Shown: positions 1 through 12,814, numbered from the stretch's first letter. The stretch: 64,000 nucleotides of DNA from Leclercia sp. S52 (GCF_039727615.1 NZ_CP152474.1:1984001-2048000); one strand, 5' to 3'. A program made the numbers and translations. The notes: generated by a model not told the origin, from the sequence alone.

Positions 1-987
<987 letters not shown>

Positions 988-1002
988 GGGCAGGACAGAA
1001 CA

Positions 1003-3390
1003 ATGAAATTCAGTGAACTGTGGTTACGCGAATGGGTGAACACCGGGCTCGACAGCGAGGCGCTCTCTAACCAGATCACCATGGCCGGCCTGGAAGTGGA
1101 CGGTGTTGAGCCGGTTGCTGGTGCCTTTAACGGCGTGGTTATCGGTGAAGTCGTGGAGTGCGGCCAGCACCCGAACGCAGACAAGCTGCGTGTCACCAAA
1201 GTTAACGTGGGCGGCGAACGCCTGCTCGATATCGTCTGCGGCGCGGCAAACTGCCGTCAGGGTCTGAAAGTGGCCGTGGCGACCGTTGGTGCGGTACTGC
1301 CGGGCGATTTCAAAATCAAAGCGGCAAAACTGCGCGGCGAGCCGTCGGAAGGCATGCTGTGCTCCTTCTCCGAGCTGGGTATTTCCGACGATCACTCCGG
1401 CATCATTGAACTGCCAGCGGATGCGCCAATTGGCACCGATCTGCGCGAATACCTGAAGCTCGATGACAACACCATCGAGATCAGCGTCACCCCGAACCGC
1501 GCCGACTGCTTAGGCATTATCGGCGTGGCCCGCGACGTGGCGGTACTGAACCAGACCGCACTGAACGCGCCTGAGATCGCGCCTGTCGCGGCCACCATCA
1601 ACGACACCCTGCCGATTCAGGTTGAAGCCGCTGACGCCTGTCCGCGCTACCTGGGCCGTGTGGTGAAGGGTATCAACGTTAAGGCACCAACCCCGCTGTG
1701 GATGAAAGAGAAGCTGCGTCGCTGCGGCATCCGCTCTATCGATGCGGTGGTTGACGTGACCAACTACGTCCTGCTGGAGCTGGGTCAGCCGATGCACGCG
1801 TTCGATAAAGATCGTATCGAAGGCGGGATCGTGGTGCGCATGGCGAAAGAGGGCGAAACCCTGGTCCTGCTGGACGGCAGCGAAGCCAAACTGAATGCCG
1901 ACACCCTGGTGATTGCGGATCACGGCAAAGCGCTGGCGATGGGCGGCATCTTCGGCGGCGACCACTCCGGCGTGAACGACGAAACTCAGAACGTGCTGCT
2001 GGAGTGCGCCTTCTTCAGCCCGCTGTCCATTACCGGCCGCGCCCGTCGTCATGGCCTGCATACCGATGCGTCTCACCGCTATGAGCGCGGCGTGGATCCG
2101 GCCCTGCAGTACAAAGCGATGGAGCGTGCAACCCGCCTGCTGATCGACATCTGCGGTGGCGAAGCCGGTCCGGTGATTGATGTGACCAGCGACGCGCATC
2201 TGCCGAAGCCTGCGACCATCACTCTGCGTCGCAGCAAGCTGGATCGCCTGATTGGTCATCACATTGCCGATGCGCAGGTGAGCGACATTCTGCGCCGTCT
2301 GGGCTGTGAAGTGACCGAAGGTCAGGACCAGTGGACCGCCGTGGCACCGAGCTGGCGTTTCGATATGGAGATCGAAGAAGATCTGGTGGAAGAAGTGGCC
2401 CGCGTTTACGGCTACAACAACATTCCTGATGAGCCGGTGCAGGCTGGCCTGGTGATGGGCTCCCATCGTGAAGCCGACCTCTCTCTGAAGCGTGTGAAAA
2501 CCATGCTGAACGACAAAGGCTACCAGGAAGTGATCACCTACAGTTTCGTTGACCCGAAAGTGCAGCAGCTGATTCACCCGGGCCAGGAAGCCTTGATCCT
2601 GCCAAGCCCAATCTCCAGCGAAATGTCCGCCATGCGTCTGTCGCTGCTGACCGGCCTGCTGAGCACCATCGTCTATAACCAGAACCGTCAGCAGAGCCGC
2701 GTGCGCATCTTCGAAACCGGTCTGCGCTTTGTGCCGGACACTCAGGCTAACCTCGGTATCCGTCAGGATCTGATGCTGGCGGGCGCAATCTGCGGCAACC
2801 GCTATGAAGAGCACTGGGATCTGAGCAAAAACAGCGTCGATTTCTACGACCTTAAAGGCGATCTGGAATCGGTGCTGGATTTGACCGGTAAATTGTCCGA
2901 AATTGAGTTCCGTGCTGAAGCCATCCCGGCTCTGCATCCGGGCCAGAGCGCCGCGATTTATCTGAAAGGTGAACGCGTTGGTTTCATTGGTGTTGTGCAC
3001 CCGGAGCTTGAGCGCAAGCTGGATCTTAACGGCCGTACGCTGGCGTTTGAACTGGAGTGGAACAAGGTCGCAGACCGCGTCATTCCTCAGGCTCAGGACG
3101 TTTCCCGCTTCCCTGCAAACCGTCGTGATATCGCAGTTGTGGTGGCCGAAAATGTGCCTGCCGCAGATATTTTGGCCGAATGTAAGAAAGTTGGCGTAAA
3201 TCAGGTAGTTGGCGTAAACTTATTTGACGTGTACCGCGGCAAGGGCGTAGCAGAGGGCTTTAAGAGCCTGGCTATCAGCCTGATCCTTCAGGATACCAGC
3301 CGTACACTCGAAGAAGAGGAGATTGCCGCTACCGTCGCCAAATGTGTAGAGGCATTAAAAGAGCGATTCCAGGCATCATTGAGGGATTGA
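1003..3390 (+). CDS. pheT: Phenylalanine--tRNA ligase beta subunit
   Basis: PheT is the 795-residue beta subunit of phenylalanyl-tRNA synthetase. It contributes tRNA binding and editing of mischarged Tyr-tRNA. The length equals the usual enterobacterial one. Known family architecture fits the sequence: an N-terminal EMAP/OB tRNA-binding domain (about 39-150), B3/B4 editing and B5 domains in the middle, and a C-terminal anticodon-binding FDX-ACB domain (about 700-795). It is cotranscribed with pheS, and ihfA starts four bases after its stop codon, so the three genes form one operon. Confidence 0.98.
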   Translation: MKFSELWLREWVNTGLDSEALSNQITMAGLEVDGVEPVAGAFNGVVIGEVVECGQHPNADKLRVTKVNVGGERLLDIVCGAANCRQGLKVAVATVGAVLPGDFKIKAAKLRGEPSEGMLCSFSELGISDDHSGIIELPADAPIGTDLREYLKLDDNTIEISVTPNRADCLGIIGVARDVAVLNQTALNAPEIAPVAATINDTLPIQVEAADACPRYLGRVVKGINVKAPTPLWMKEKLRRCGIRSIDAVVDVTNYVLLELGQPMHAFDKDRIEGGIVVRMAKEGETLVLLDGSEAKLNADTLVIADHGKALAMGGIFGGDHSGVNDETQNVLLECAFFSPLSITGRARRHGLHTDASHRYERGVDPALQYKAMERATRLLIDICGGEAGPVIDVTSDAHLPKPATITLRRSKLDRLIGHHIADAQVSDILRRLGCEVTEGQDQWTAVAPSWRFDMEIEEDLVEEVARVYGYNNIPDEPVQAGLVMGSHREADLSLKRVKTMLNDKGYQEVITYSFVDPKVQQLIHPGQEALILPSPISSEMSAMRLSLLTGLLSTIVYNQNRQQSRVRIFETGLRFVPDTQANLGIRQDLMLAGAICGNRYEEHWDLSKNSVDFYDLKGDLESVLDLTGKLSEIEFRAEAIPALHPGQSAAIYLKGERVGFIGVVHPELERKLDLNGRTLAFELEWNKVADRVIPQAQDVSRFPANRRDIAVVVAENVPAADILAECKKVGVNQVVGVNLFDVYRGKGVAEGFKSLAISLILQDTSRTLEEEEIAATVAKCVEALKERFQASLRD

Positions 3391-3394
3391 ACCT

Positions 3395-3694
3395 ATGGCG
3401 CTTACAAAAGCTGAAATGTCCGAATATCTGTTTGATAAGCTTGGGCTTAGCAAACGGGATGCCAAAGAGCTGGTTGAGCTGTTTTTCGAAGAGATCCGTC
3501 GCGCTCTGGAAAATGGTGAGCAGGTAAAACTCTCCGGCTTTGGTAACTTTGATTTGCGCGACAAGAATCAACGTCCGGGCCGTAACCCGAAGACGGGTGA
3601 GGATATTCCCATTACAGCTCGCCGCGTGGTGACCTTCAGACCCGGCCAGAAGTTGAAAAGCCGTGTCGAAAACGCCTCACCCAAAGCAGAGTGA
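3395..3694 (+). CDS. ihfA: Integration host factor subunit alpha
   Basis: IhfA pairs with IhfB to form the DNA-bending nucleoid protein IHF. The 99-residue protein has the HU/IHF fold. The signature arm segment [16 protein letters not shown] (about 59-74) includes the proline that intercalates in the minor groove. The ATG at 3395 follows the pheT stop by four bases, implying translational coupling. A strong intrinsic terminator follows directly, ending the pheST-ihfA operon. Confidence 0.98.
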   Translation: MALTKAEMSEYLFDKLGLSKRDAKELVELFFEEIRRALENGEQVKLSGFGNFDLRDKNQRPGRNPKTGEDIPITARRVVTFRPGQKLKSRVENASPKAE

Positions 3695-3705
3695 TATGAT
3701 CTAAC

Positions 3706-3735
3706 CAAAAAGGCCGCAGATGCGGCCTTTTTTCT
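3706..3735 (+). terminator. Intrinsic terminator after ihfA
   Basis: A GGCCGC / AGAT / GCGGCC hairpin (3712-3727) is preceded by an A-run and followed by TTTTTT. This is a typical Rho-independent terminator ending pheST-ihfA before btuC. Confidence 0.9.
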
Positions 3736-3795
3736 TTGCGCTGCTGTAAACCCACCGTAAAATCAGTTACATCATTCATCCGCAAAATGATTCCG

Positions 3796-4777
3796 ATGCC
3801 CGAATTTGCCCGTCAGCAGTACCGCTCCGATCTGCGTAAATTGCTCGTTCTGACACTGGCGCTGGCTATCGCGCTGGGTTTGAGCCTGTGCGCCGGCGAT
3901 CTATGGATTGGTCCTGAGGCGTGGTTTACGCCCCGTGGGGAGTTGTTTATCTGGCAAATCCGCCTGCCGCGCACGCTGGCGGTGGTGCTGGTGGGGGCGG
4001 CGCTGGCGCTCAGCGGGACTATCATGCAGGCCCTGTTCGATAACCCGCTGGCGGAGCCCGGGTTATTAGGCGTATCGAACGGCGCCGGGGTAGGGCTGAT
4101 TGCTGCCGTCATGCTCGGCGGCGGAGCGTTATCGGGCTGGAGTTTAAGCCTCTGCGCCATCGCCGGGGCGCTGATCATTACCCTCATTTTGCTGCGTTTC
4201 GCCCGTCGTCACCTCTCCGTGAGCCGCCTGCTGCTGGCCGGAGTGGCGTTGGGTATCATCTGTAGCGCCCTGATGACCTGGGCGGTCTATTTTTCCACCG
4301 CTTTTGACCTGCGCCAGCTGATGTACTGGATGATGGGCGGCTTCGGCGGCGTGGACTGGGGGCAGGGCTGGCTGATGCTGCTGCTGGCACCCGCCATCGT
4401 CTGGGCCTGCTTTCAGGCATCACCCCTGAACATTCTGGTGCTGGGGGGAGATTTCGGCCCGTCAGCTCGGCCTGCCGCTCACCTTCTGGCGCAACACGCT
4501 GGTGGTCGCCATCGGCTGGATGGTGGGCGTGAGCGTGGCCCTGGCCGGCGCTATCGGATTTATCGGCCTTGTCATTCCCCATATGCTGCGTTTGTGTGGT
4601 ATTACCGATCACCGGCTGTTATTGCCCGCTGCGGCAGTGACGGGCGGCGCAACGCTGCTTTTCGCTGATATCATCGCGCGCCTGGCGCTCAACGCTGCGG
4701 AGCTGCCCATTGGGGTGGTGACGGCGACACTGGGCGCACCCGTGTTTATCTGGCTACTCTTAAAAGCCGGACGTTAA
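3796..4777 (+). CDS. btuC: Vitamin B12 ABC transporter permease BtuC (frameshift at a G6 run)
   Basis: BtuC is the inner-membrane permease of the BtuCDF vitamin B12 importer (FecCD family). The reading frame breaks at the G6 run 4443-4448. Deleting one G joins LVLG to [11 protein letters not shown] and restores a 326-residue protein, exactly the usual length, with hydrophobic helices throughout and the conserved GFIGLVIPH segment near the coupling region. The ATG at 3796 gives MPEFARQQ, which aligns with the family start; an in-frame ATG at 3787 is an alternative. The insertion is probably a sequence error because the rest is well conserved. btuE and btuD follow, as is usual. Confidence 0.9.
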
Positions 4778-4813
4778 GTACAGCCCATCTGAACCATAAC
4801 CTGAGAGAATGCT

Positions 4814-5365
4814 ATGCCGAACGATATTCTGAATACCGAAGTGACGACCATTGATGGCAAAACCACCACCCTTGAGGACTATAAAGGCAAGGTGCTGCTG
4901 GTGGTGAACGTGGCATCGAAATGCGGCCTGACGCCGCAGTATGAGCAGCTCGAAAATATCCACAAGGCATGGGAAAAGGACGGATTTACCGTGCTCGGTT
5001 TCCCGTGCAACCAGTTCCTTGGCCAGGAGCCCGGTAGCGAAGAGGAGATCAAAACCTTCTGCAGCACTACCTATGGCATCACCTTCCCGATGTTCAGCAA
5101 AATCGAGGTCAATGGCGAAGCACGTCATCCGCTGTATCAAAAATTGATTGCCGCCGCCCCGGTGGCTGTTGCCCCTGAAAGCAGCGGTTTTTATGAGCGC
5201 CTGGCGAGCAAAGGCCGTGCGCCGCTCTACCCTGACGACATCTTATGGAATTTCGAAAAATTCCTGATTGGCCGCGATGGTGAAGTGGTCCAGCGTTTTG
5301 CGCCGGATATGACCCCTGAAGATCCGATCCTGATGGAAGCTATCAAGCTGGCGCTCGCGAAGTAA
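4814..5365 (+). CDS. btuE: Glutathione/thioredoxin peroxidase BtuE
   Basis: BtuE is a 183-residue glutathione-peroxidase-family enzyme that reduces hydroperoxides. Despite its name it is not needed for B12 uptake. The peroxidatic cysteine is C37 in VASKCG. The conserved glutamine is Q67 in FPCNQF, and a WNFEKF motif supplies the Trp/Asn of the active-site tetrad. It sits between btuC and btuD, and its stop codon overlaps the btuD start by one base (TAATG), so the two are translationally coupled. Confidence 0.96.
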   Translation: MPNDILNTEVTTIDGKTTTLEDYKGKVLLVVNVASKCGLTPQYEQLENIHKAWEKDGFTVLGFPCNQFLGQEPGSEEEIKTFCSTTYGITFPMFSKIEVNGEARHPLYQKLIAAAPVAVAPESSGFYERLASKGRAPLYPDDILWNFEKFLIGRDGEVVQRFAPDMTPEDPILMEAIKLALAK

Positions 5366-6120
5366 TGTCGGTACTGATGCAGCTCAATGGGGTGACGGAA
5401 AGCGGGCGTCTGCAGCCGCTTACCGCCCAGGTTAATGCGGGGGAGATCCTGCACCTGGTCGGCCCAAACGGGGCAGGTAAAAGCACACTGCTTGCACGCA
5501 TGGCCGGGCTGAGCACCGGGCCGGGTGAAATCCTGCTGCAGGGCGAACCGCTTTCCCGGTGGACCCCTGCGTCGCTGGCCAGCTGCAGGGCCTATCTGGC
5601 CCAGCAGCAAACCGCCCCGTTCGCCATGCCTGTCTGGCACTATCTGATGCTGCATCAGCACGACAATCAGCAAAAAACGCTGCTCAGTGAAGTGGCAGAG
5701 GCGCTGGGAATTGAGGATAAGCTGTCGCGCCACGTCAGCCAGCTCTCCGGCGGAGAGTGGCAGCGCGTGCGGCTCGCCGCCGTGATCCTGCAAATTCATC
5801 CTCGCGGCAACCCGCACGGCCAGCTATTGTTGCTGGACGAGCCGATGAACAGTCTCGACGTGGCCCAGCAGGTGGCGCTCGACCGGCTGCTAAGCGCGCT
5901 GTCCCGGGAGGGAATTGCGGTGGTGATGAGCAGCCACGATCTGAACCATACGCTGCGCCACGCCCATCGCGTCTGGCTGCTGAAGCGGGGGCAGCTGATC
6001 GCCAGCGGCGCGCGCGACAGCGTGCTGACGCCGCCAAATCTGGCTAAAGCCTACGACATGTCGTTCCGCCGTCTGGATATCGAAGGTCACAGAATGATCA
6101 TTTCGACGTCCCAGGAATAA
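5365..6120 (+). CDS. btuD: Vitamin B12 ABC transporter ATP-binding protein BtuD
   Basis: BtuD is the ATPase of the BtuCDF importer and powers B12 transport across the inner membrane. The 251-residue protein has Walker A GPNGAGKS (33-40), the ABC signature LSGGEWQ (about 127-133) and Walker B LLLLDEP (about 153-159), followed by the switch histidine in SSHDLNHT. It overlaps the btuE stop by one base. The length is close to the usual 249 residues. Confidence 0.97.
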   Translation: MSVLMQLNGVTESGRLQPLTAQVNAGEILHLVGPNGAGKSTLLARMAGLSTGPGEILLQGEPLSRWTPASLASCRAYLAQQQTAPFAMPVWHYLMLHQHDNQQKTLLSEVAEALGIEDKLSRHVSQLSGGEWQRVRLAAVILQIHPRGNPHGQLLLLDEPMNSLDVAQQVALDRLLSALSREGIAVVMSSHDLNHTLRHAHRVWLLKRGQLIASGARDSVLTPPNLAKAYDMSFRRLDIEGHRMIISTSQE

Positions 6121-6192
6121 CCGCTTGTTGCGTAGCGACATATTCACAGGCTAAATTACGGAAAGCACAAAAAATCAGAGGATTCGTCTGGA

Positions 6193-6657
6193 ATGCGATT
6201 CTGTTTTCTCCTTGTGGCCGCGCTTTTTCTTGCAGGATGCAGCAGCCATCGCGCACCGCCACCCAACGCGCGGCTGTCAGATTCTATCGCCGTGATTGCA
6301 GGCCTCAACGATCAATTGCATCACTGGAGCGGTACCCCTTATCGCTACGGCGGCATGACGCGTGGCGGAATTGATTGCTCGGGATTTGTGCTGCTCACCT
6401 TCCGTGACCAGTTTGCGCTGCAGCTGCCGCGTGAAACGCGCCAGCAGGCGACTATTGGCACCGAAATCGATAAAGATGACCTCCTTCCGGGCGATCTGGT
6501 GTTCTTCAAAACCGGCTCCGGCGAAAGCGGACTGCACGTCGGGATATACGATACCGATAATCAATTTATTCATGCCTCGACCAGCCGAGGCGTGATGCGT
6601 TCCTCCCTTAATAACGTCTATTGGCGCAAGAATTTCTGGCAAGCCCGACGCATATAA
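6193..6657 (+). CDS. nlpC: NlpC/P60 family lipoprotein peptidase
   Basis: NlpC is an envelope lipoprotein of the NlpC/P60 cell-wall cysteine peptidase family. A short signal peptide ends in the lipobox LAGC, with the acylated Cys at residue 16. The catalytic triad fits C62 (DCSGF), H115 (LHVGIY) and H127 (FIHAS). At 154 residues it has the usual length. It follows btuD by about 70 bases and is followed by a GC-rich hairpin. Confidence 0.96.
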   Translation: MRFCFLLVAALFLAGCSSHRAPPPNARLSDSIAVIAGLNDQLHHWSGTPYRYGGMTRGGIDCSGFVLLTFRDQFALQLPRETRQQATIGTEIDKDDLLPGDLVFFKTGSGESGLHVGIYDTDNQFIHASTSRGVMRSSLNNVYWRKNFWQARRI

Positions 6658-6659
6658 CC

Positions 6660-6692
6660 CTGTCGCGCCGGACGGCGCGACATTCTCTTTCA
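6660..6692 (+). terminator. Probable intrinsic terminator after nlpC
   Basis: A TGTCGCGCC / GGAC / GGCGCGACA hairpin starts just after the nlpC stop and is followed by a T-rich but interrupted stretch (TTCTCTTT). The stem is convincing, the U-tract imperfect. Confidence 0.7.
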
Positions 6693-6945
6693 TCCGTAAA
6701 TGGTATTAGTTAGCGGCCTTTAATTGATAAGAATTACTTAGCCGCTGAATTAATTTGATGCAATTCTGGGGGTTAGGGATAACTGGCTATTAAGCGGTAT
6801 CCAGGATAAGATTATTTCAGGACTAAGGAAAATCCGAATATTTAATGGAAAGAAAGAAATTAATCTTATTAAAATCCATAAAGTTGAATTGCTTCAGCAT
6901 ATGTTTCAGGATGTCTTGTATCATCTTTAAACCGGGTCGGACGCC

Positions 6946-7660
6946 ATGATTGTGATGCTGGATATTGCTTATCAGTCTGAATTGTTATTACTCCCTGCAA
7001 GGCATGATTCGGGGGGCGCTTAAAGGCCTCGAAATAGTCGTGAACTTTGTCGGGGTGGATAACCAGGTCCGCATTCCGACCGAACTGGTGCGCCCGTACC
7101 TCTCTCCCGAGCAAGAGCTGATGCTGTTTCAGGAACAGCTGGCGATGCTCGATAGCTGCAAGCTCTTTTTTATTCAGCAACAGCTTACGGCATGGATAAA
7201 TATCTCTCCGGCAATTGTTGAATACCTGATAGTGGAACAAAATGGTGTTTCAATATGTGAACAACATCCGTGGCTGGAGTTCACTATTAATGAGAATTAT
7301 CCCGATCTGAATAAAGGCAATATGAATACGGCCCTGATGGACTTTGCCCTGCGTTTTCCGCTGGTGCTCGGCAATTTTGGTGCCGGTGATGCCTCCACCA
7401 AAGCCATTTTTGATGGCATGTTTAAACGCGTGGCGCTGGATAAAAACTTCATTCAACAACATTTAACAGATAATACATTCGAACTGTTATTACGGGCGAT
7501 CGTGACCCAGGTTTCGCCTTACTGTCAGTCACTGATGGTGGCGGGCGTGGACGATGACGTTGCCCTGCAGCGGCTGTCGGCATTTGGCTTCAGCGCCATG
7601 CAGGGCGGCTTGTGGCCTGCCGTTCCCCTTGAGCGCATTACCTCCCTGGTGCAGGGATAA
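6946..7660 (+). CDS. ydiV: EAL-like anti-FlhDC factor YdiV (frameshift at a G6 run)
   Basis: YdiV (RflP) is a degenerate EAL-domain protein. In E. coli/Salmonella it binds FlhD and represses flagellar genes rather than hydrolysing c-di-GMP. The frame breaks at the G6 run 7011-7016. Removing one G joins the N-terminal [20 protein letters not shown] to [11 protein letters not shown] and gives about 237 residues, the family length. The start at 6946 aligns with the E. coli start, ten residues ahead of the conserved Ser. C-terminal family landmarks [17 protein letters not shown] and WPAVPLERI are present. It occupies the normal position between nlpC and selO. Confidence 0.85.
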
Positions 7661-7721
7661 CCCTTGTCTTACCCGGTGTTTAACCTCTGATAAACCCACT
7701 ACACTAAAAGCAGGAGGACCT

Positions 7722-9164
7722 ATGACCCTGTCTTTTACCGCGCACTGGCATGATGAACTACCCGGCTTTTATACGGCTCTGAAACCCACTCCACTCAATA
7801 ATGCCCGCCTGATCTGGCATAACACGGCGCTGGCCGCCGAGCTGGCGATCCCGGAGTCACTGTTTAGCCCTGAACAAGGCGCTGGCGTCTTTGGCGGCGA
7901 AACCCTGCTGCCGGGCATGCAGCCGCTGGCCCAGGTCTACAGTGGCCATCAGTTTGGCGTCTGGGCCGGACAGCTGGGGGACGGGCGGGGGATCCTGCTC
8001 GGCGAGCAGCAGCTGGCCAACGGACAAACGATGGACTGGCACCTGAAGGGCGCCGGACTCACCCCCTATTCGCGTATGGGCGACGGGCGCGCCGTGCTGC
8101 GTTCGACCCTTCGCGAAAGCCTGGCCTCAGAAGCGATGCACGCCCTTGGGATCCCTACCACCAGGGCGCTGTCGATTGTCACCAGCGACACCCCCGTGGC
8201 GCGTGAAACCATGGAGCAGGGCGCGATGCTGATCCGCGTTGCCCAGAGCCACGCCCGCTTCGGCCATTTCGAGCACTTCTACTATCGCCGCGAGCCGGAG
8301 AAAGTTCGCCAGCTGGCGGATTTTGTCATCAGGCATCATTGGCCGCAGTTGCAGGACGATGCCGATAAATACATCCTCTGGTTCCGGGATGTGGTGGCGC
8401 GAACTGCCGCCCTGATCGCCAGCTGGCAGACGGTTGGCTTTGCCCACGGGGTGATGAACACCGATAACATGTCGATCCTCGGCCTGACCATCGACTATGG
8501 CCCGTACGGCTTCCTCGACGACTACCAGCCGGGCTATATCTGCAACCACTCCGATTATCAGGGACGCTACAGCTTCGATAATCAGCCGGCGGTGGGCATC
8601 TGGAATCTGCAGCGGCTGGCTCAGTCCCTGTCGCCGTTTATCGAGGTTGAGGCGCTCAACGACGCGCTGGATGGCTATCAGGAGGTCTTATTGCAGCAGT
8701 ACGGCAAGCTGATGCGCCGCAAGCTGGGGCTGATGACCCAGGAGCGGGGTGACAACGAGATCCTCAATAACCTGTTTGCGCTGATGGCGCGGGAAGGCAG
8801 CGACTACACCCGCACCTTCCGTATGCTGGGCCAAACCGAGCAGCACAGCTCCGCTTCACCGCTGCGCGACGAGTTTATCGACCGCCAGGCCTTTGATGAC
8901 TGGTTTGCGACGTATCGCGCGCGCCTCCAGCAGGAGAATATCCCAGATGATGAGCGTCAGGCGCAGATGAATGCCGTCAACCCGGCGATGGTGCTGCGCA
9001 ACTGGCTGGCGCAGCGGGCCATCGAACAGGCGGAGAAAGGCGATTACGCCGAGCTGCACCAACTGCATGAGGCGCTGAGAACGCCGTTTGCCGACCGCAG
9101 CGATGACTATGTCAGCCGCCCGCCCGACTGGGGCAAGCGGCTGGAAGTGAGTTGCTCGAGCTAA
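7722..9164 (+). CDS. selO: Protein adenylyltransferase SelO (YdiU)
   Basis: SelO/YdiU is a pseudokinase-fold enzyme that transfers AMP to Ser/Thr/Tyr residues of proteins and links to redox control. The 480-residue protein keeps the glycine-rich [13 protein letters not shown], the DWHLKGAG segment and the metal-binding [10 protein letters not shown]. It ends in the conserved tail EVSCSS; the animal orthologue carries selenocysteine near this end. The ATG at 7722 has an AGGAGG ribosome site and matches the usual start. Its stop overlaps the convergent hmuV stop by three bases. Confidence 0.96.
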   Translation: MTLSFTAHWHDELPGFYTALKPTPLNNARLIWHNTALAAELAIPESLFSPEQGAGVFGGETLLPGMQPLAQVYSGHQFGVWAGQLGDGRGILLGEQQLANGQTMDWHLKGAGLTPYSRMGDGRAVLRSTLRESLASEAMHALGIPTTRALSIVTSDTPVARETMEQGAMLIRVAQSHARFGHFEHFYYRREPEKVRQLADFVIRHHWPQLQDDADKYILWFRDVVARTAALIASWQTVGFAHGVMNTDNMSILGLTIDYGPYGFLDDYQPGYICNHSDYQGRYSFDNQPAVGIWNLQRLAQSLSPFIEVEALNDALDGYQEVLLQQYGKLMRRKLGLMTQERGDNEILNNLFALMAREGSDYTRTFRMLGQTEQHSSASPLRDEFIDRQAFDDWFATYRARLQQENIPDDERQAQMNAVNPAMVLRNWLAQRAIEQAEKGDYAELHQLHEALRTPFADRSDDYVSRPPDWGKRLEVSCSS

Positions 9165-9942
9165 GGCGCGAGAAACACCTGTGGAGTAGCGTTCAACGGA
9201 TGCTGCCCCACATGCACCTGCGCGCCATACCAGCGCGCCAGGTCATCGGCCTGTAACACCTGCTGCGGTGCCCCCCTGAGAGACAATCATGCCGTTATGA
9301 AGGAGCACGATCCGATCTGCCCACAGGGCGGCCAGGTTGAGATCGTGCAGCACCACGCAGACGTGCAGATCCCCGTCCGCAGTCAGCGTTTTAAGCAGCC
9401 GCAGCAGATGCTGCTGGTGGTAAAGATCCAGCGCCGAGGTGGGCTCATCGAGAAACAGCCAGCCGCGCGGCGCGCCATCGCACCACAGCTGCGCCAGCGC
9501 CCGGGCCAGCTGCACCCGCTGCTGCTCCCCGCCCGACAGGGCCGCATACTGACGACCCGCCAGCGGCTGACAGCCGGTAAGCTGCATCACCTCGCTGACG
9601 ATCTGGGGCTCGGACTGCGATGTCCAGGGGGGAACGTCCCATTCCGATCACCGCCTCCACCGGCCAGTCAAAGCCCAGTAGGGTGTGCTGGCGCATCACA
9701 GCCCGCTGGCGCGATAACGCCCGGGTACTCCACGTTTCCAGCGTCTTCCCGTCCAGCAGACAGCGCCCGGTATCCGGCCTGAGAAAACCGGTTAACAGAC
9801 GCAGCAGGGTCGATTTCCCCGCGCCGTTGGGGCCGATCAGCGCGACCAGTTCACCCGGCGCGAGCGACAGCGAGACGTCGCGCACCACCGTCCGGTCTGC
9901 GACGCGATAAGACAAGCCTTCAGCAACTAAGGATTCAGCCAT
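9161..9942 (-). CDS. hmuV: Heme ABC transporter ATP-binding protein HmuV (two homopolymer frameshifts)
   Basis: HmuV is the ATPase of the HmuTUV heme importer. Walker A GPNGAGKS and the signature LSGGEQQR are clear, as is Walker [12 protein letters not shown]. Two frame breaks occur: a six-base run at 9627-9632 (reading GRSP, then WTSQSEP once repaired) and another at 9271-9276 near the C-terminus. Deleting one base at each gives a 259-residue protein ending at 9161, the normal length for this family. The ATG at 9942 has a GGAGG ribosome site and overlaps the hmuU end by eight bases. It is the last gene of the heme operon and converges on selO. Confidence 0.88.
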
Positions 9943-10927
9943 GCTGGCCTCCACGACGGAAAATAAGCCACAGGAACCAGGGCGCGCCGAGAATGCTGGT
10001 CAGCAACCCCACCGGCATCTCCGCCGGAGCGACCAGCGTGCGCGCGGCGGTATCGGCAATCAGCAGCAGAAAGGCGCCCGCCAGCACCGAACCGGGGATC
10101 ACCGCCCGGTGATCCGACCCCAGCCACATGCGCATCAGGTGCGGCACTACCAGGCCAATAAAACCTATTACCCCGCTGACCGCCACCGCGGCGGCCACCA
10201 GCAGGGCGCTGCACAGGAGCAAAACCCGCTGGACGATGCGCACGTCGATACCTAGATAGTGCGCCTCCTCCTCCCCGAGCTGCAGCAGATTCAGGGCCGA
10301 TGCCTGCCGCCAGATCACCAGCACGGTGGGGATCATCAAAGAGGTCACCGCCAGCAGGGTGGACCACTGGGCCTGGCCGAGGCTGCCCATCCCCCACAGC
10401 GAGAGCTGGCGCAGCTGGGCGTCGTTACTCACCCAGGAGAGCACGCCCACCGCCGCGCCGCACAGGGCGTTGATGGCGATCCCCACCAGCAGCAGACGCG
10501 AGAGGGAACTCTCCCGCTGCTGGCTGAGCAGGAAGATTACGATTGTGGCGGCCAGCGCGCCGAGAAAGGCCGCCAGCATTGGGGCGTAGAGCATCAGCAG
10601 GGCGGGGAGGGTGACGGGCAACACCACCCACAGGGCGACGGCGCAGGCGGCACCGCTGCTGATCCCCAGCAAACCGGGGTCGGCGAGCGGGTTGCGAAAC
10701 AGCCCCTGCATCACGCAGCCCGCCAGCGCCAGCGAGCCGCCAATCACCAGCGCCAGCAGCACCCGCGGCAGGCGAATGGTGAGCCAGATCTGGCGCAGCG
10801 CCTCGTCACTGCCGCTCCACAGCAGGGACACCGGCAGGCGCAACGCGCCAAACCCGGTGGCTAACAGCGTCATCAGCGCCAGCGCCATTGCCAGCCCCCA
10901 CAGGGAATAGCCGATCCGGCGAGACAT
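9935..10927 (-). CDS. hmuU: Heme ABC transporter permease HmuU
   Basis: HmuU is the FecCD-family inner-membrane permease that passes heme from HmuT into the cytoplasm. The 330-residue protein is hydrophobic with about ten predicted helices and carries the family landmarks [27 protein letters not shown] and [12 protein letters not shown]. Its start overlaps the hmuT stop by one base (TGATG), and its end overlaps the hmuV start, so the three genes are translationally coupled. Confidence 0.96.
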   Translation of the reverse strand: MSRRIGYSLWGLAMALALMTLLATGFGALRLPVSLLWSGSDEALRQIWLTIRLPRVLLALVIGGSLALAGCVMQGLFRNPLADPGLLGISSGAACAVALWVVLPVTLPALLMLYAPMLAAFLGALAATIVIFLLSQQRESSLSRLLLVGIAINALCGAAVGVLSWVSNDAQLRQLSLWGMGSLGQAQWSTLLAVTSLMIPTVLVIWRQASALNLLQLGEEEAHYLGIDVRIVQRVLLLCSALLVAAAVAVSGVIGFIGLVVPHLMRMWLGSDHRAVIPGSVLAGAFLLLIADTAARTLVAPAEMPVGLLTSILGAPWFLWLIFRRGGQHG

Positions 10928-11748
10928 CAGGGCAGCTGCCCGGCTTTGCTGCGCAGCTGTCCAATGGCCTGTGGGGTGCGCACGCTGAACCCGAGCAGCG
11001 CCATATCGTCAATCTGCAGCACCTGTTTATTACGCCCCGCAGGGGTTTGCGCCAGACCCGGCAGCTTCCACAGATTCGCTTCTCCGCCCATCGCTTTTAC
11101 GCCGTCCCGGGAAATCACCACCAGGTCAGGCTGGCTGGCAATGACCCCTTCCTGAGAGAGCGGCTGGTAGCGGGAGAACCCCTGCATCGCGTTGTGCAGA
11201 CCGGCCGCGCGGATCGCCGCATCGGCCCCGGTCTCCTGTCCTGCGGCCATAGCGGTCATCCCGCCGTGGTTGAGGATAAACAGTACCCGCTTATCGATCG
11301 GCGTGGCGGGCAGCGCGGCCAGCTCCTGCTGCAGGCGCTTACGCAGAGCTTCCCCTTCGGCAACGCGGTGCGTCGCCTCGGCCACCACCCGCACTTTCTC
11401 GTCGATGACGGTCAGGGCGTTGCTGCCCGGCACCGTCACCACGCTGACGTGACTCTGCCCGACCTGTTTCAGCGCCAGCGAAGGCTGCGACTGGGCGCTG
11501 GCTAACACCAGCGTCGGACGCATCGCCAGGATCCCCTCGGCATTGAGCTGGCGCAGGTAGCCCACGTCCGGCAGGGAGGTGGCCTGCTCCGGCCACTGGC
11601 TGGTGCTGTCGCGCGCCACCAGCGAACCTTCTGCCCCCAAGGCGTAAACAATCTCCGTCACGTCGCCGCCGAGGGCGACGATCCTCTCCTGTCCCGCGCC
11701 GATGGCGGCCAGCGGTAGCGCCACAAGCAGGGCGAGCAGTGTTTTCAT
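10927..11748 (-). CDS. hmuT: Periplasmic heme-binding protein HmuT
   Basis: HmuT is the periplasmic substrate-binding protein of the HmuTUV heme importer (TroA-like, class III). A signal peptide is visible at about residues 1-18 ([18 protein letters not shown]). The mature protein begins near [20 protein letters not shown]. The start at 11748 is chosen because it places the signal peptide at the N-terminus and overlaps the hmuS stop by four bases (ATGA). Length is 273 residues. Confidence 0.95.
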   Translation of the reverse strand: MKTLLALLVALPLAAIGAGQERIVALGGDVTEIVYALGAEGSLVARDSTSQWPEQATSLPDVGYLRQLNAEGILAMRPTLVLASAQSQPSLALKQVGQSHVSVVTVPGSNALTVIDEKVRVVAEATHRVAEGEALRKRLQQELAALPATPIDKRVLFILNHGGMTAMAAGQETGADAAIRAAGLHNAMQGFSRYQPLSQEGVIASQPDLVVISRDGVKAMGGEANLWKLPGLAQTPAGRNKQVLQIDDMALLGFSVRTPQAIGQLRSKAGQLP

Positions 11749-12773
11749 GCGGCCAGCCCTTTTACCGTCAGGGCGTCGATCTGTGAACGCCACTGGCTCT
11801 GCTCGGGCTCGCCTTCGGTGCGCTGACCGTACAGCTGGGCGATCTGCGTCCCGTCGGCGGCAAAGAGTTCGAGGCTGGTGACATGCCCGTCGGCAGTCGG
11901 TTTGCGCGTCACCCAGGTCTCGGCGATGGTCTCTTCCAGCAGATGCAGGGTAAAGGCCGGGTTGAAGATGTTCAGCCAGCCCTTCATCGGGATCACTTTC
12001 TCGATCGCGCCGGTGAAGACCTGTACGCAGCCGCGGTTGCCGACGAAAATCATGATCTCGTTGCCGTCCTGACGGGCAGTATTCAGCAGCTGCGCCAGGG
12101 CGCTGTTCTCCACCTTGCAGGCGAGGTCGTCACCCACCAGCCGGAACGCCTGCTGCCGGGTCAGACTGTGGCGCTTCAGCAGGCCGAAGAACTGATGCAC
12201 GTCGGTCATGGAACGCCACTCGCTGTCCACCTTCGCGGCGTCAGCGCTGGCCACGTTGGCTGCCGGTTCGGCGGCTTTCAGCGCCAGCGGCGGGTTATCG
12301 GCGAAGATAAAGCGGGACAGCAGGTCGCCCCAGGCCGACACGTCCGTGTTATCGGTGGTGTAGACCTTGAGCAGGGCATCGCCCTGATGGTCAAAAAACT
12401 GAATGCTCTGGCGTTCGCCGCGAGGGGTGGTCTCGGTGATATGAAACGCGCTGGCCCACTGGTTGAGAAACAGGCGCAGATCCAGCGCGCGCGGGTTAAG
12501 CACCAGTCCGGCATGGCCGTTCAGATGCTGGTTGGTAAAGGTGCCCACCTGTTCATGAACCGCATACTGGTTGCGGCAGATGCATTTAGTTTCGCCCACC
12601 GCTTCCAGCGCGCCGAGGATGTCGCGGATTTCACCGTGCAGACGCCAGGCATCGTGGCCCACCCGGGCCCAGGTCAGTTCGGCTTCGCTGATGTTCATCA
12701 TGGCAGCGATATCACGCGCGTATTTCCCGGGATTCTGTTCTTTGAGTTCAAGCCAGCGTGTGTAGTGATTCAT
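11745..12773 (-). CDS. hmuS: Hemin-degrading factor HmuS (HemS family)
   Basis: HmuS is a cytoplasmic heme-handling protein of the HemS/ChuS family, which binds incoming heme and can degrade it to release iron. The 342-residue length and the internal two-fold repeat (about 30-170 and 210-340) fit the family. The conserved start [20 protein letters not shown] is present. It is separated from hmuR by a short gap containing a hairpin and coupled to hmuT by a four-base overlap. Confidence 0.95.
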   Translation of the reverse strand: MNHYTRWLELKEQNPGKYARDIAAMMNISEAELTWARVGHDAWRLHGEIRDILGALEAVGETKCICRNQYAVHEQVGTFTNQHLNGHAGLVLNPRALDLRLFLNQWASAFHITETTPRGERQSIQFFDHQGDALLKVYTTDNTDVSAWGDLLSRFIFADNPPLALKAAEPAANVASADAAKVDSEWRSMTDVHQFFGLLKRHSLTRQQAFRLVGDDLACKVENSALAQLLNTARQDGNEIMIFVGNRGCVQVFTGAIEKVIPMKGWLNIFNPAFTLHLLEETIAETWVTRKPTADGHVTSLELFAADGTQIAQLYGQRTEGEPEQSQWRSQIDALTVKGLAA

Positions 12774-12795
12774 TGTCTCTTCCTTCCGGATAAAC

Positions 12796-12814
12796 GCCCC
12801 GGCGGAACCGGGGC
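12796..12814 (-). promoter_or_regulatory. GC-rich hairpin between hmuR and hmuS
   Basis: A perfect GCCCCGG / CGGAA / CCGGGGC stem-loop lies in the 48-base gap after the hmuR stop and before hmuS. It has no U-tract, so it is more likely to protect the upstream message or lower readthrough than to act as a full terminator. The effect would be receptor mRNA in excess over transporter mRNA. That role is inferred. Confidence 0.5.

Noticed and set aside
1510..3000. Long open frame of 496 codons antisense to pheT
   Set aside because: Same explanation: a shadow of an essential, strongly conserved gene on the other strand.
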